Positions 20,944-31,675 of a stretch of DNA of 64,000 nt are shown here, in pieces. Position numbers and translations under genes: made by a program. Below the pieces are notes generated by a model. The model was given only the letters and a program-made list of their open reading frames with translations. It was not told the origin of the DNA and made no database searches. This DNA comes from Nothophaeocryptopus gaeumannii (Eukaryota; Ascomycota; Dothideomycetes; Mycosphaerellales; Mycosphaerellaceae): contig JASISA010000001.1 of NCBI GenBank assembly GCA_031771865.1, positions 372,001-436,000 on the forward strand, written 5' to 3'. Within the stretch, counting starts at the first letter, position 1, and the number at the start of each line of letters is the position of its first letter.

Positions 20944-23044
20944 TCATGAGTTGCCGACATAGACCCAATGCTTGTCTTTGCCAGTGCCTTTCTGTGCGAA
21001 GAGGCCGTTCAGGTTCTCTTTGATCGCTTCGTTGGTCAATTTGGGGAATCTGAAATCACTGTCAGCGAATCGTTCGAACACCTTAGCAGACAGCTGTGAC
21101 ATACCTGCTCTTCAAACCCTTTTGCAAGTCAAGCTTGCCGAGCGGACTACCAACAACAGCCTCTTTGAACTCCTGCAGATCCTCCTTGCTGAGAACTTTC
21201 GGGGATGGCTTTGGACCGCGCCTAGCGATCTGTGAGGCAGCCGCGCTGGTGATGGGACCCTTCTGACCTTCTGCGGCTCCAATCAGGTCGTGTTGCGCAT
21301 TGCCGCTGAAGTTCAGCTTCGGTTGTAGAGGTTGTCGTGAGGGCGGTGGCGCCATCGTCCTGGAGGGTGTTCCCGTGATTCCTGATGCTTGAGGAGCAGC
21401 CGGCGCGGGTACACTCTCTCGCCAGTAACTGTCCGAGACTGGGTCGATCGTCAACTCTGTGAAGCCAGGAAGGAGAAAGCCCATCCTCATCCCTTGCATC
21501 GCGTCAGGCTGCTTCTCGACGTGCGCACCGTCTACTGTACGGATTCGACGACTCTCACTCTCCCAGCAAAGACCTGTGCTGTCGGGCACCAGCTCGGTGG
21601 TGTTGGCCAGCTTCTTCAGTTTACCGGCATCGTCCTCATCGTCAAGAAAATCCTCCATCTCCCCAGCGTCCGCATTGCTCTCAGCCTCATCCTCGTCATC
21701 GGAAAGCACTTCCTCGTCGCCTTCTTCAGGCTCCTCCCATTCCGCCTCGGAATCGTAGTCGTAGTTGGTGTCCGGTCGAGCGCGAGTGAATGGATTCCTC
21801 CTGAGTTTAAGTGCAGCTCGGGGCGACCGTACCTTTGTGTAAGTGCCCCCGTAGGGCGGTCGAACATCCTCGTTAAAATGGATGTATCTCGTTGGAACTT
21901 TGCTCAATATCTCCACAGGCGTCTCGCCGGGAATATCATCTGTCAAGTCAATAGGTTGGTTTGACATGCCCTGGATGGTCTCCACAACTGTTCTGATATT
22001 CGGGTAGCCCACGCCTCGTAAAAAAAGATGCTTCTCTCCCAAGTAGTTCTCCAAGCTGGCGTACGAGCTGACCTGGCCAAGGTCGTACTTCTCCTGAAGA
22101 GATGGGTCCTTGAGTTCGTGGTCAAATCGATCATGATCGGCGTCATCGTACTGCGGTCGCGGAGCGAGAGTGCTATGTGAAGGTAGCTCGAATGGCAGGA
22201 ATGTTTTTCGGTAGTCCGAGATTACGGCCTTCTTCGTAGAGGGCGGTGGCGTGCCTCTTGGAGAGGCTGAAGCTTTGATTTTGTCTGCCACGACATCGCA
22301 TGGCTCGAGAGACAATGACTTTCGCCTAGTTCGTGACTGGTTCTCGTCGCCTTCGGGTGTGCCCTTAGCTGGCGTGGTAGGTGGTCGCTGGAAGAAGGCG
22401 ACCAGCCGCATCTGCTTGCGTTCTTTGTGGAGTTTCTCCTGAGCTTTTCGCTGCTCTTCCTGCGCCTTACGCTGCTGCTCGTGCTCTTTTTCGCGCTTCT
22501 TGGCCTCCTTCTCTTCAGCTTTCACACGTGCCTCCTCGGCCTTCCGTGCTTTTATGTCCTCTGCGGCCGCTTTCTTTTCAGCTTTGGCCTCGTCTTGCTC
22601 CCTCCTCTTTTGCTCTGCCAGCGCCTTCTTCTCCGCTGCCTCACGTTGCTTTGCCTCCTTCGCCTTAGCTTGCTCCAGCTTCTCGGCCGGAGTCAGTTTC
22701 CGTCGCTTAGCGGGAGGAGGTCCTGGAGTCGGGGTAGACACAGGCGCAGTTGAAGGTCCAGCAGTGGTACTTGAGCTCTGAGGCACGGGGTTGCTCGACG
22801 TGACTTCGACGCTGTTCATCGTCGTGTCGCTGGGGGCAGGAGATCCGGCTTGTCCTGGCTGATGTTGGTCATTGTTCAGGCTACCATCTGGACTTGCATT
22901 ACTTGATTCTTCGGTATCTGGCGGCGTAGGCATCATGAATTGCGAGCCCTTGAGGTTCAGCGGTTTCTGGTTGGGAGACTCGTCGTCGGGAGCGGGTCGT
23001 TTCCTGATGTTGGGTACTGGAGGTGAAGACACGACGTCCTCCAT
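20944..23044 (-). CDS. CAC1: Chromatin assembly factor 1 large subunit (p150/Cac1-like)
   Basis: Exons 23044-21105 and 21049-20944 give 681 residues. CAF-1 deposits H3-H4 on newly replicated DNA. A Lys/Glu/Arg-rich (KER) helix spans about residues 116-210. It is followed at once by a perfect PCNA-interacting box, QMRLVAFF, at 211-218. A conserved central block (FLPFELPSHSTLAP, then YIHFNEDVRPPYGGTYTK) and a strongly acidic stretch near 455-500 follow, as in the family. The 55-nt last intron (GTATGT donor) adds the conserved C-terminal FPKLTNEAIKENLNGLF segment. Splicing also replaces an otherwise short run-on tail. The start at 23044 is the first Met of the family-like sequence; the gene is divergent from SPO11. 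Confidence 0.92.
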
Positions 23045-23165
23045 TTGTGTCTTGAAATGATCGATTAGTATCCGGAAAGTGGAAAGCGCCACGCAATTCA
23101 ACGTGAATTCGCTGTTCACTGCCTGGACCCGTGAATGTTGCTCGCGAGGTAGGAGCTCCAAAGGG

Positions 23166-23171
23166 ACGCGT
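23166..23171. promoter_or_regulatory. ACGCGT (MCB-like) element between CAC1 and SPO11
   Basis: A palindromic ACGCGT 122 bp upstream of the CAC1 start and about 110 bp upstream of the SPO11 start. In yeasts this is the MBF binding site of S-phase and meiotic genes. The hexamer alone occurs often by chance, so function is inference. Confidence 0.3.
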
Positions 23172-23281
23172 CGAGGGAAACGCGCTCAGGGCTTGGCACA
23201 CCATCTCAGTCGCGTCACTCACCTCAGCGTTCTCTTCATCTTCTCCCACGCATCGACCATCACCGTCGACAAGTCATCGCA

Positions 23282-24990
23282 ATGGAGCGTGACGACGACC
23301 TCGAAGACCTTCATGACGAGGATCATCTGCTCTGGCTCTCATCGCAAGGGTCACTAACCGATGCAGCAGCTGACTTGGCCATTGGCCAGGACAGCGAGGT
23401 CTCACGCGTCAACAGTACCGGCAGGATCGCAAGGCTTGCCGTCAGTCCTTATGAGACGAGTGAATATCAGACGCGTAGACTTCATGGCAGCCTTGATGTA
23501 CCTCAGAAGGCATATCCGAAGTACGCACCAGACATACCCACCATCCAGGCTTCGCTAACAAGCTGCAGTGCCGACGTGATCTCCAAGATTGAGAGCGTCT
23601 TCGAATCGATGACTGACGCGTTGTTGTGCGACAAGAATGAAATCAGTGTCACACTCAAAACCAGAAGGCGCGCCTCACGCGCTCCATCGACATTGACACG
23701 TGAATCTGACAGAGAAGCACCCACGAGGCAGCTATGCTTCCCTGGCAAGACCGAGGATGAGGCCTGGAGATTCAGTTAGTGTCAAGTGATATGTTGTTAG
23801 GTCAATGCTAATATACGATAAGGCGTCGTCATTCGCATACTCGAGCTGATGCACGAGGCTTTACGCAATGACGTGGTCATATCGAAAAGGTAATCTAACA
23901 ACATATCAACTTTTCTGACACAAACTACCTGTTATGGCAGAGACATGTACTATCGAGACCCCAAGCTCTTCGGAAGTCAGTCCCACGTGGACCGCTATGT
24001 CGACGACATCGCATATACATTCGGAGTTCCTCGCTCAGTGTTGAACGTGACCGCAGCAGCGAAAGGCCTCGTTGCAGGAGCAGTGACTTTCTGCCGCAAA
24101 GATGGATCTAAGCTACATGCCTCACACGATAGCGAAGGTACGCTAGTGCCCAGTCTCAAAGACATCAATTCAGCCAGCATGCCTTCAGTCAAGTGGATTC
24201 TCGTGATCGAGAAAGAAGCCACTTTCCGATCGATTGCCGCCTCGCCTTTTTGGGACGTGGTCCAAATTGAAGGCATTCTGGTCACCGGCAAAGGCTATCC
24301 GGATCTTGCCACTCGTGCACTTGTCCGCTATCTCGGTACGGCATCTCCGCAGAATGGCTTCATGGCACCTTCAGTTCACGGGCTGGCCGACTACGATCCG
24401 GACGGATTGGCAATTCTCCGAACCTACAAACATGGTTCAAAGGCGCTGGCACATGAAAGTAAGGATCATTCTGTCGCAAATCTGCAGTGGCTCGGTCTGC
24501 GCAGTGAACATCTGCACATCGCTGGGTACGAGTCTCGCGCCGCTCAAGGCTTGCTCACGCTCACATCCCGGGACAGGAAGAAAGCGGCTAAGATGCTTGC
24601 AGAGGCACATGAAGCTGAGATTGATGAACGTGGTCTTGAGACCAGACAAGCTGGTCATTTCAAGAGCGAGCTGCAGGCGATGCTGATGCTGGGCGTGAAA
24701 GCTGAGCTGCAGCTACTTGATGCTGTACCAGATGGCATGCTCGGACTGCTGAACGCCGGTGTTTGTGAGTCCTAATCGACGTGAGGTAGGGACATGATAT
24801 GGCTACCACTTTTTCCTTCGCAGTCTGCACAGGCGTAGCTTTGACATGCCATGCCTTGGGAGTTCCGCAGAAATCTGTCGCATCTCAACACCGATGGCAT
24901 GTGACCGAAACTCGATTGAAAAGGCTAGTCCTGCATGAACAGTCCAGCTACCTTGCGCCAATCGGCCGAGCAAAAGATGACTTCTCTTAG
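23282..24990 (+). CDS. SPO11: Meiotic recombination protein Spo11 (topoisomerase VI A-like)
   Basis: Model exons are 23282-23520, 23569-23774, 23823-23889, 23941-24764 and 24824-24990 (500 residues). Spo11 makes the double-strand breaks that start meiotic recombination. The joined exons give the winged-helix region with the catalytic tyrosine in KRDMYYRD (Tyr-174/175). The Toprim part follows: WILVIEKEATF with its metal-binding Glu, then GILVTGKGYPDLATRALVRYL and GLADYDPDGLAILRTYK with the DxD pair. The 48-nt intron at 23521 is a multiple of three without a stop, so it is easily missed; its GTACGC, GCTAAC and CTGCAG signals support it. The last intron is less certain: reading on would stop at 24775 and give 449 residues. 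Confidence 0.92.
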
Positions 24991-25299
24991 TAGGACGTGA
25001 CATACTGGTGCGCGCTCAGGTGCACAACGTTGACCACCGAACGACCAGATTTTCTTTGTTCTTTTGGTAGAATGCCGTAACGGGCCGTGGCGAACCAGTG
25101 GCTTTAGGTTTTGTACAACCCGTGGTCCTTTGGTACACTGACAGGTGCTACAGAGCTTCAAATTGGACAGCACTTCAAAAAGCAGTGGCCACACGTCATT
25201 GAGTCAAGGAAAAAAGGTGTACACTGCCTTACTCCCTCGATCAATCCTCGGAACCCAAGACTTCGAATTGAAGACTGCTTCCTGCCGCGAAGGTCCAAC
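24991..25299. other. Intergenic upstream of a secreted protein gene
   Basis: No gene is seen. The frame of the secreted protein stays open upstream to 25111, but the sequence there is not signal-peptide-like. Confidence 0.4.
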
Positions 25300-25755
25300 A
25301 TGAAGCTCTACATCCTCACAGGAATGTGTGCCCTGGTGTCGACAGCAAATACCGCAGCCGTCTTCCCCGTGATCGACAACCATCCAAATCAAGCACCGTC
25401 AGAATGTCCGCAAATTGCCCAAATCACGCCGCGTTCCTCCAACCCCACAACATACACTCACGTCTGGGGTCCAGCCGCTGGCTGTCAAGACACTGCGACC
25501 TACAATAACACTCAACTCGCCCTGGACATTACGGACAAGACTATCGCTACTGAGCGTTGTCAGGACCTCTGTACGGCCGACTCGAAGTGTCAGGCAGTTT
25601 TCGTGCAGCTGTGGTTTCCGGACTATGGCGAGACGATTCCTAGATATGAGTGCTCTTTGAACGATCACGCTTTCGATGAGAAGACGGATCTGCAATGTGG
25701 AGTTTGGAAGGGATGGTTTGGGAAGGGTGATGCTTGGGATGGGGTTGAGGAATGA
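25300..25755 (+). CDS. Small secreted cysteine-rich protein, PAN/Apple-like
   Basis: A single exon of 151 residues. The ATG at 25300 gives a signal peptide (MKLYILTGMCALVSTANTAA). The mature part has six to seven cysteines; the spacing in ERCQDLCTADSKCQAVFVQLWF, with a later ECSLNDHAF, resembles PAN/Apple domains, which bind proteins or carbohydrates. NPTTYTHVWGPAAGCQ precedes it. No transmembrane segment or GPI signal is seen. Small size, secretion and cysteines fit an effector-like or wall-associated protein, but this is inference. Upstream ATGs in the same frame are rejected because they bury the signal peptide. Confidence 0.7.
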   Translation: MKLYILTGMCALVSTANTAAVFPVIDNHPNQAPSECPQIAQITPRSSNPTTYTHVWGPAAGCQDTATYNNTQLALDITDKTIATERCQDLCTADSKCQAVFVQLWFPDYGETIPRYECSLNDHAFDEKTDLQCGVWKGWFGKGDAWDGVEE

Positions 25756-26028
25756 GGTGAGAAGATTGAGAACCTCGGAGCGGTTGGAAGGACTTCCAGG
25801 CGGTGCTCAGTATTTGGCGGTCATCTGAGAAGTACAATTCAATGTCTTTTTCGCATGCCATTATCATACCGCAGTATCGCTAATGTTGGCACGACGTAAG
25901 CACCAGCCTGCTTTCCAGAATCTTATACTTCAGATCAAGCCTCCAAGCCTGAGCGTTCGATGTCTTCTCCCTACTAGCATCACTTCGCCGGCCTACGTAG
26001 ACCGCCTACTCGTACCATTCGTCTCAGC

Positions 26029-26763
26029 TCAGAAGAATCCTCTCACTCCCGAGACAGCCTTCCGCCATCCCCACAACGCGTTCGCAAAGCTCATGACCTC
26101 TCTGATCTCCTCAACATCAAGTCGCCCACCCGCCTTGATCCGCAAGATATCCGCCACAAACTCCCGCACCTCCGCCACGTACCAATCAGGAATCGAGATC
26201 GGCCATCCCAAGTCTTTAATCTCGACCTCGACATCATCAGTCACGACTCTCATCTTCATTCCCTTGCTTTTCTCATCGACACGTTGCTGGACTCGAGCGC
26301 CCTTCAGATGCACAAATATCAGGAAGCTCATCCCACGGATCCTAGTACGAGAGTCATGTCCATACTCTTGGAAGACGCATCGGTTCGTAAGAGGCACGCA
26401 TTTCTTGCCGTAGATGTTGAGCCAATTGTCCGAAGCGTCGCTATTGTAGCTCAGGAAGAGGCCGTGGTTTTGGAAATAGGCGTAGAAATACTCGGATCGG
26501 AGTTGGCGATTGACTTGAGCCAGTTCGTTGCTGAAGAGGATCGGATTGCGCCGGCTGGTGTCGAGGAAGGAGAAGTCTTCAGTGGAGATGAGGGGGTTAT
26601 ACGAGCTTGCGCAATTCGCCGGGAAGGTCGAGGAAGGTGGTGCGCTTCTTTGCTGCGGGCGAGGGCGGTGGATCTGTAGTCGAGGTCAGTCACTTGTTGT
26701 CAGAGTATATGTGTGAGAGGCTTTACTATGGGCGCCATTGGGAGCGCTATCGTCGGTCTCCAT
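26029..26763 (-). pseudogene. F-box-like protein, frameshifted copy of a divergent paralogue
   Basis: Exon 1 (26763-26727, starting METDDSAPNGAH) and exon 2 (from 26673) are joined by a 53-nt intron. The frame enters the F-box-like start TTFLDLPGELRKLV and then stops at a TAA near 26600. The homologous continuation (NPLISTEDFSFLDTSRRN, then QVNRQLRSEYFYAYFQ) is in another frame and runs open to 26029. So about one base is gained, or two lost, at a C-rich run near 26592-26602. The C-terminus (EVREFVADILRIKAGGRL and FANALWGWRKA) matches the paralogue at 27060-27757. Intron position and phase are also shared. It was probably once functional; function unknown. Confidence 0.65.
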
Positions 26764-27059
26764 ATTGACTTGTTGAGCGCTTGTAGCGTAGTTGATAATT
26801 TGTCGGATGTATGTCGAAGGGCTTAGTGAGTTTTAAAAGGAAGAAAGGCCAAGTAGTCCACACTCGGCATGTGAAGAAGCACGGACCTATAAATACAAGC
26901 GGGCCTCAGGCAGTGCTACAGCCTAGCTCATACTGTTTCACATGGCGAAAGTCACCTGCAGCGACTAAACTGCTCTTCCGCTATTGACCCATCATCTTAA
27001 CAGGTTCGACTTCACACCATAACCACTGCGTATCAACCAAAATGGACAACAACTAGAGC
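26764..27059. other. Shared divergent promoter of two paralogues
   Basis: A 296-bp gap between the start codons of the divergent paralogues. It contains TTTTAAAAGGAAG-like AT-rich sequence near 26831. A CTATAAATACAAG TATA-like box at 26887 is oriented toward the rightward gene. Confidence 0.45.
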
Positions 27060-27757
27060 ATGCTTACCGGCGATACCGGTGTGATCATTCGCAAGCCCAC
27101 GGCGACCGATAATAACTAACCTCCAATACAGATACTCAAGTCTCGACCGCATCGAAGCCTACCACCTTCTTTGACCTGCCTGCCGAGTTGCGTGCCACGA
27201 TTTACGAGCTCGTAGGCCATGGAGACTCCCATTTCCTCATAACCGACTCCCGCGACGATCGTTTCACTATTCAACTCGCCCACGTCAGTCTTCAGTTGCG
27301 CTCCGAATACTTCCATGCCTATCCCGACTATGTCGCCCTTTGGGTCTGCTCGCAAAGCTTCGCTTCACAAGACTGGCTCAATGCCTTCGGGAAGGACTGC
27401 ATACCCTTCATAAGCGGATTTCTGATCCGCGAAACCGGGCATATCAGATCACACGAGTTTCTCGAGCGATCTGGCTTTGTACTTCACTTGCGTCTAGAAG
27501 GTACTTGGGTCTCTCCTCGGCCAGAGATAGGAGGTGTGACTGAGAATGTCGAAGTCGAAGTCTATTGTCTACATTCTGGCAAAATGAGATATGTTGCGGA
27601 GGAAGTTCGGTGCTTTGTGGAGGACTTTTTGCGAAGTAGGGCTAGCGGACGGCTCGCCTTGCGCGAATTGGTTGAGGTCAGGGACTTCACGAGCACCTTG
27701 TGGGGATGGTCGAAGGCTCTTGAGAAGCTGGAGACACCGGCGTACCTAGCAGTGTGA
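27060..27757 (+). CDS. F-box-like fungal protein (intact paralogue)
   Basis: Model exons 27060-27078 and 27132-27757 give 214 residues. The intron (53 nt) has a CTAAC branch site and ACAG acceptor but a weak GTGTGA donor, so the tiny first exon is tentative. The product begins with the fungal F-box-like motif PTTFFDLPAELRATIYEL, followed by a region matching the broken divergent copy (QLRSEYF, then FVEDFLRSRASGRLALRE and TLWGWSKAL). Relatives are mostly uncharacterised proteins of plant-associated fungi; a substrate-receptor role is only presumed. Position, phase and sequence show that the two genes arose by an inverted duplication around a shared promoter. Confidence 0.65.
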
Positions 27758-28090
27758 TCTCAAAGAGAGATCCAGAGCTCTCGGCTCAACGGATAGTACG
27801 GCAGAGGAGGACTACAAAGGGAATCAAGGGGTACATCGTGCTCAGGGCAGCTGGAGGAGACGTCTGGCGCTCGGTGCGAGCAAGCTGTGAAATGGAATTT
27901 GCCCTTTGTAGAGTGATCCTGAGGAGAATAAGCTCTGGTGGACAAGCTAGCGACAATCAGCCTCGAACATGACTCTCAGTGCACGGAACAGTCTCATAAT
28001 ATAAGTACCATTCTACTCATTATCTCCTTGCTATCTTTCGTCATCTTTGCTCGATGCTACATTTACGAACTTGTGAAAGGCGCGTCCTTC
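27758..28090. other. Convergent 3' region
   Basis: It lies between the rightward F-box-like gene and the leftward 1071-residue gene. No gene is seen. Confidence 0.5.
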
Positions 28091-31000
28091 TCAAGCCAAC
28101 GAGTTGAAAGGCGGGTTTCCAGCCTTACGCTTGTAGTACCGCTCACTACTCATGAGCGATTCCTCAGCGTGACTAGTTGGAGCTTGACGGTCGATGTAAC
28201 CCTGAAGCATCTCTCGCTCAGAAATAGCCCCATCGTACTGCGGGATGCCAGCCTCGCCTTCCCCCATCGTTCTCCAGTCGCGCACGCTTGCGGTCTGCGA
28301 GGCAACCCGACTGCCGAGTTCCTCCTCGGAGTGGCGCGAGAAATAAGAGCCCGTATGAATGCTTCTCTGAGAACTCCGCTCACTATGTACGCTCTCCGCT
28401 CCGCGATGACTGCTCGATCGTTGACTGCCAACTTTCACCGAATTCGGCGCCTCCCATCCATCAACCTCCCTCTCAGCCTCCGCCGCCCAGCCTTTCGCCT
28501 TCCACCTTTCATCCTCAAAGATCCCATTCCTAGTCTTACTACTATCCGTTATAGAGAAGTTCCTTCGCATGTTCATGCCCCGCTCCTGCATAGCCTTCCA
28601 TTCATCGTACGTCATCGTTCGACCTTGCGGATACGCTTCGCTAGGAAGTACTATCTTCGATTGTCGTGGCGATGCGATTTCCGAAGGCGCGATGCTGAGT
28701 GGGTGAGGAGAGATCCAGCCTCTACCAGCGAAGATGGTGTTGCGGGTAGCTGGGCGGTCTTCGGGCTCGGCGGAGAGAACAGGGCGAGAGGCGCCTCTGC
28801 CGTCTTGCTGACCGCTGATGGAGCGAACGACAGACAAACGAGTATGGTGGGATCGCTCATCGTTCCATTCGGTCTGTTCTCTGGGAGACGATCGAACGGA
28901 TGTATGGTTGTAGGCGACGCTGATTCTTCGCGAATGGACCGTGGGATTCGATCTGGCCTCGCTGTGGTGGCTTGAAGGTAGAGTCTGTACTGTGGGCTGT
29001 CGAGAAGCTCGGCTCCCTTCCTCATACTGAGGCCATGGCTCAGTATCTCCATTTTCGACCTCGTTCCACCCCTGTGATGCCTGAACAGACGGTGCGCGAA
29101 AATGTACGTTCTCGTCGCCCGAAGCTTGACTTGGCGCGCGTGATCCATGGGCAGAAGGGCCTTGCGAGCGTACTTTCTCGGATGCAGGTCTTGATGCATT
29201 GACTGAATGCCCTGAAGTGGTCGGCATGCGAGAGCCTCGTTGCGATATCGAATCCGACGGAGCAATTGATGGTGCTCCTGAAGGTACTTTGAGTCCGGAG
29301 CCCCAACCTTCACTGCCTTGATTCCAGCATTGACCTGGTACACGAAAGCTCTGTGCAGATGGTGCGTTGGAGCGTCGGCTCTGGCCATCTGTAGAGCCTG
29401 TGCCTACGTTTTGGGCTGGCGAAGCCCTCGCGGATGCTTCTTGCGTGACCGAGTGGTTCGATTCCTGTTGCGAAGTGCGCTGAGCCCAGTCATTGTTCTG
29501 TTGAATCAAAGGGGCTCTCGATGCTGGTCTGGAATCAGGATGCTTCAAGATTGACCTTGGAGTGGCTTGCCCTGAGGCGGGCCTTGAGCCCTGCCTCCCG
29601 ATGATAGACGGTACGCCTGAAGGCTGTTTCGAGCCTGAATGTATGCGGGTGTCTTCTTGAGGGTTCTGTTGACCCCAGCCTTTACCGATTGGCTTAGCAC
29701 TGTGCGCAGACGCTGGTTTTGATCCCATCTGTGCCCAGCCTACACCGACCGATTGGAAGCTTGCAGCAGAAACAGCTCTAGACTGAGCAATATTCGGAGA
29801 AGGTGGCTCGGAGCCCTTAGCTGCTAAAGGCGCGTGAAATGCCCCTTGCCCAACTTCCTCCCAACCATCTCCAGTTGGAGCTTTCGAAGCGGCCTTCGGA
29901 ATTGGTTGTCTAGAGCCACCTTGCGAGGCAGCTGGTTGTGCCCAGCCTTGTCCAGCCTCCTGGAAGCTGTTCTCAGATGGAGCTACCGATGAGCTCTTCT
30001 GCTGAATTGGTGCTACTACTGGTGGATGGGACGGCGGTCTAATAGATGTCGCTTCGGTTGATGGTACGCTCGATGCTCCACTGACCTTCGCAGAAGACGA
30101 GTCTGACGCAACGGATTCCACTCTGGGCTGCATGCTCGCACCGTTGCTCATCTGCTTCGAATGAGGAGAGGCAGCTGCATCAAACATGCCACCGAATCCT
30201 GCTTCTGACACCTTCGCGGACTGCCGTTTGAATTGGCGAGGTGTGGACGCCTTGTTTGGAAGAGCGCCTGACATGAGCGCTTCAGCTATCGCGGCGGCAA
30301 CATTTTGACGTCCCTCTTCATATCGCTCCTTCTTAGACTTCTCTTGCTTAGGCTGCTGTTTCTTCCCCTGAGATTTATCCTTGATCCGCTTCGTATCCTC
30401 TGGTGATGCAAAGGTCTTCGCGGGGCCATGAGCAGTTGGCACTGTAGATGGCAATCTCGGGGCGAGAATTGGCACTTCAACATACGCTTCTTCGCCATTC
30501 TTGCCTTTGATCTTGATGAGCCGGGTCTTGTTTGCCGTCTCCTGGGGCTTAGCTGAGCGTTCTGGCACTGCGCCTGCTGCTTTCGGGGACGTTCTGGGAG
30601 CAGTGGGCGCTGGCTTGGGCTGCTCGGCAGGCTTTGGAATTCGAGGCGGTTTGATCACTTCGCTCTGACCGTCCTTGCCTTGAATTCGAATGCCCCGCAG
30701 GTCTCTGTGATCCGGAATGCAGAAGCCTTGAGGCCGCGCGGGCTCGTCGGTTCCTTGCGTGGCCTCTGCTCGGACATCCTCTGGAACGTGTTCCTGCGCG
30801 GGTGGTCGATTGGCTTCGTCCTTGCGCCTCTTCTCATCAAGAGTAGCTTGAAATAGCTTCCGTAGCAAGTTCCCGTCCAACCGCTTCAATTTGCTTGTCT
30901 TCGGAGCCTCTACTCTAGGAGCTTCTGGAGGAGCAATGAATGTGCCAAGATCAATGCCCGAAGCAATTCGACTGAGTCCATCAGCGCCAGCAGTCATCTC

Positions 31001-31306
31001 CTGTGGAGGCACGAGTCCTCTCGCAGCTCCAGGCCCGAATGGCTGCCCAGGTGTGATGCCAGCATCAGACCTCGAAAATGCACCTCCCCAAACAGTTGGA
31101 CATCTGTCGTCGATGAACGACTCAAGGCCACTTGCAGTATCCCATTCAGGTGCTCCTGCAACGTCTCCTCTAGCGTATCTGGGGATGTCGAATGCGTCGA
31201 CTGAGGCTCCTACTATGCTTGGAGCTCGAAATGATTGTGGCGGGTCGCCAAACCCGGGTGGTCGAGAGCCGTCGTCAACGCCACTGTCGAACCTTGTAGA
31301 CGCCAT
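28091..31306 (-). CDS. Large disordered Ser/Gln/Pro-rich protein, family unknown
   Basis: One open frame of 1071 residues, far too long to be chance. The product is dominated by Ser, Ala, Pro, Gln and Gly and is predicted disordered throughout. Residues about 280-345 are Lys-rich (KRIKDKSQGKKQQPKQEKSKKERYEEG). From about 450 to 665 a loose repeat centred on G-x-G-W-x-Q occurs (EAGQGWAQ, SVGVGWAQM, PIGKGWGQQ, PGQCWNQ), spaced by Ser-rich linkers with SRPAS-like phrases. A more ordered segment near 915-965 reads TYDEWKAMQERGMNMRRNF. No catalytic motif, signal peptide or membrane segment is seen. It may be a scaffold or condensate-type protein, which is inference. The start ATG at 31306 fits the beginning of the composition bias. 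Confidence 0.75.
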   Translation of the reverse strand: MASTRFDSGVDDGSRPPGFGDPPQSFRAPSIVGASVDAFDIPRYARGDVAGAPEWDTASGLESFIDDRCPTVWGGAFSRSDAGITPGQPFGPGAARGLVPPQEMTAGADGLSRIASGIDLGTFIAPPEAPRVEAPKTSKLKRLDGNLLRKLFQATLDEKRRKDEANRPPAQEHVPEDVRAEATQGTDEPARPQGFCIPDHRDLRGIRIQGKDGQSEVIKPPRIPKPAEQPKPAPTAPRTSPKAAGAVPERSAKPQETANKTRLIKIKGKNGEEAYVEVPILAPRLPSTVPTAHGPAKTFASPEDTKRIKDKSQGKKQQPKQEKSKKERYEEGRQNVAAAIAEALMSGALPNKASTPRQFKRQSAKVSEAGFGGMFDAAASPHSKQMSNGASMQPRVESVASDSSSAKVSGASSVPSTEATSIRPPSHPPVVAPIQQKSSSVAPSENSFQEAGQGWAQPAASQGGSRQPIPKAASKAPTGDGWEEVGQGAFHAPLAAKGSEPPSPNIAQSRAVSAASFQSVGVGWAQMGSKPASAHSAKPIGKGWGQQNPQEDTRIHSGSKQPSGVPSIIGRQGSRPASGQATPRSILKHPDSRPASRAPLIQQNNDWAQRTSQQESNHSVTQEASARASPAQNVGTGSTDGQSRRSNAPSAQSFRVPGQCWNQGSEGWGSGLKVPSGAPSIAPSDSISQRGSRMPTTSGHSVNASRPASEKVRSQGPSAHGSRAPSQASGDENVHFRAPSVQASQGWNEVENGDTEPWPQYEEGSRASRQPTVQTLPSSHHSEARSNPTVHSRRISVAYNHTSVRSSPREQTEWNDERSHHTRLSVVRSISGQQDGRGASRPVLSAEPEDRPATRNTIFAGRGWISPHPLSIAPSEIASPRQSKIVLPSEAYPQGRTMTYDEWKAMQERGMNMRRNFSITDSSKTRNGIFEDERWKAKGWAAEAEREVDGWEAPNSVKVGSQRSSSHRGAESVHSERSSQRSIHTGSYFSRHSEEELGSRVASQTASVRDWRTMGEGEAGIPQYDGAISEREMLQGYIDRQAPTSHAEESLMSSERYYKRKAGNPPFNSLA

Positions 31307-31675
31307 TGTGCAGTCGGCAGAGGCGGGGCGCGGTTTGAGGAAATGGTGGATGTTGTCACTGAAATTGTGAAGTCGAAAGCCGCGAAGGTGTTGTCGAGGT
31401 CAAAAGATATGCCTAGTCCTCGAAGGGCAGGTACGACCTGCACGAGCCATTATGATGTTTGGCATGTGTTCAAGTTTTGGACCTTTGCTGTCTGAAGCTG
31501 TTGCTAGGTCATTGCGACACGAACGTTTGAAAGCCGTTCGTTCACTCATGCGGGCTTCATTCTCAATTCAGCAGGCGCTGTTCCGCCCACTTCTCATAGT
31601 CTGTCGTTACGCATGTCGTTATGTACTTACACTTGGGTATCATCAATCATCACAACCTCCCTCTCTCACCCTTAC
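31307..31675. other. Intergenic
   Basis: It holds the upstream region of the disordered-protein gene and the 3' end of the dephospho-CoA kinase gene. CT-rich tracts are present near 31660-31730. No gene is seen. Confidence 0.45.
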
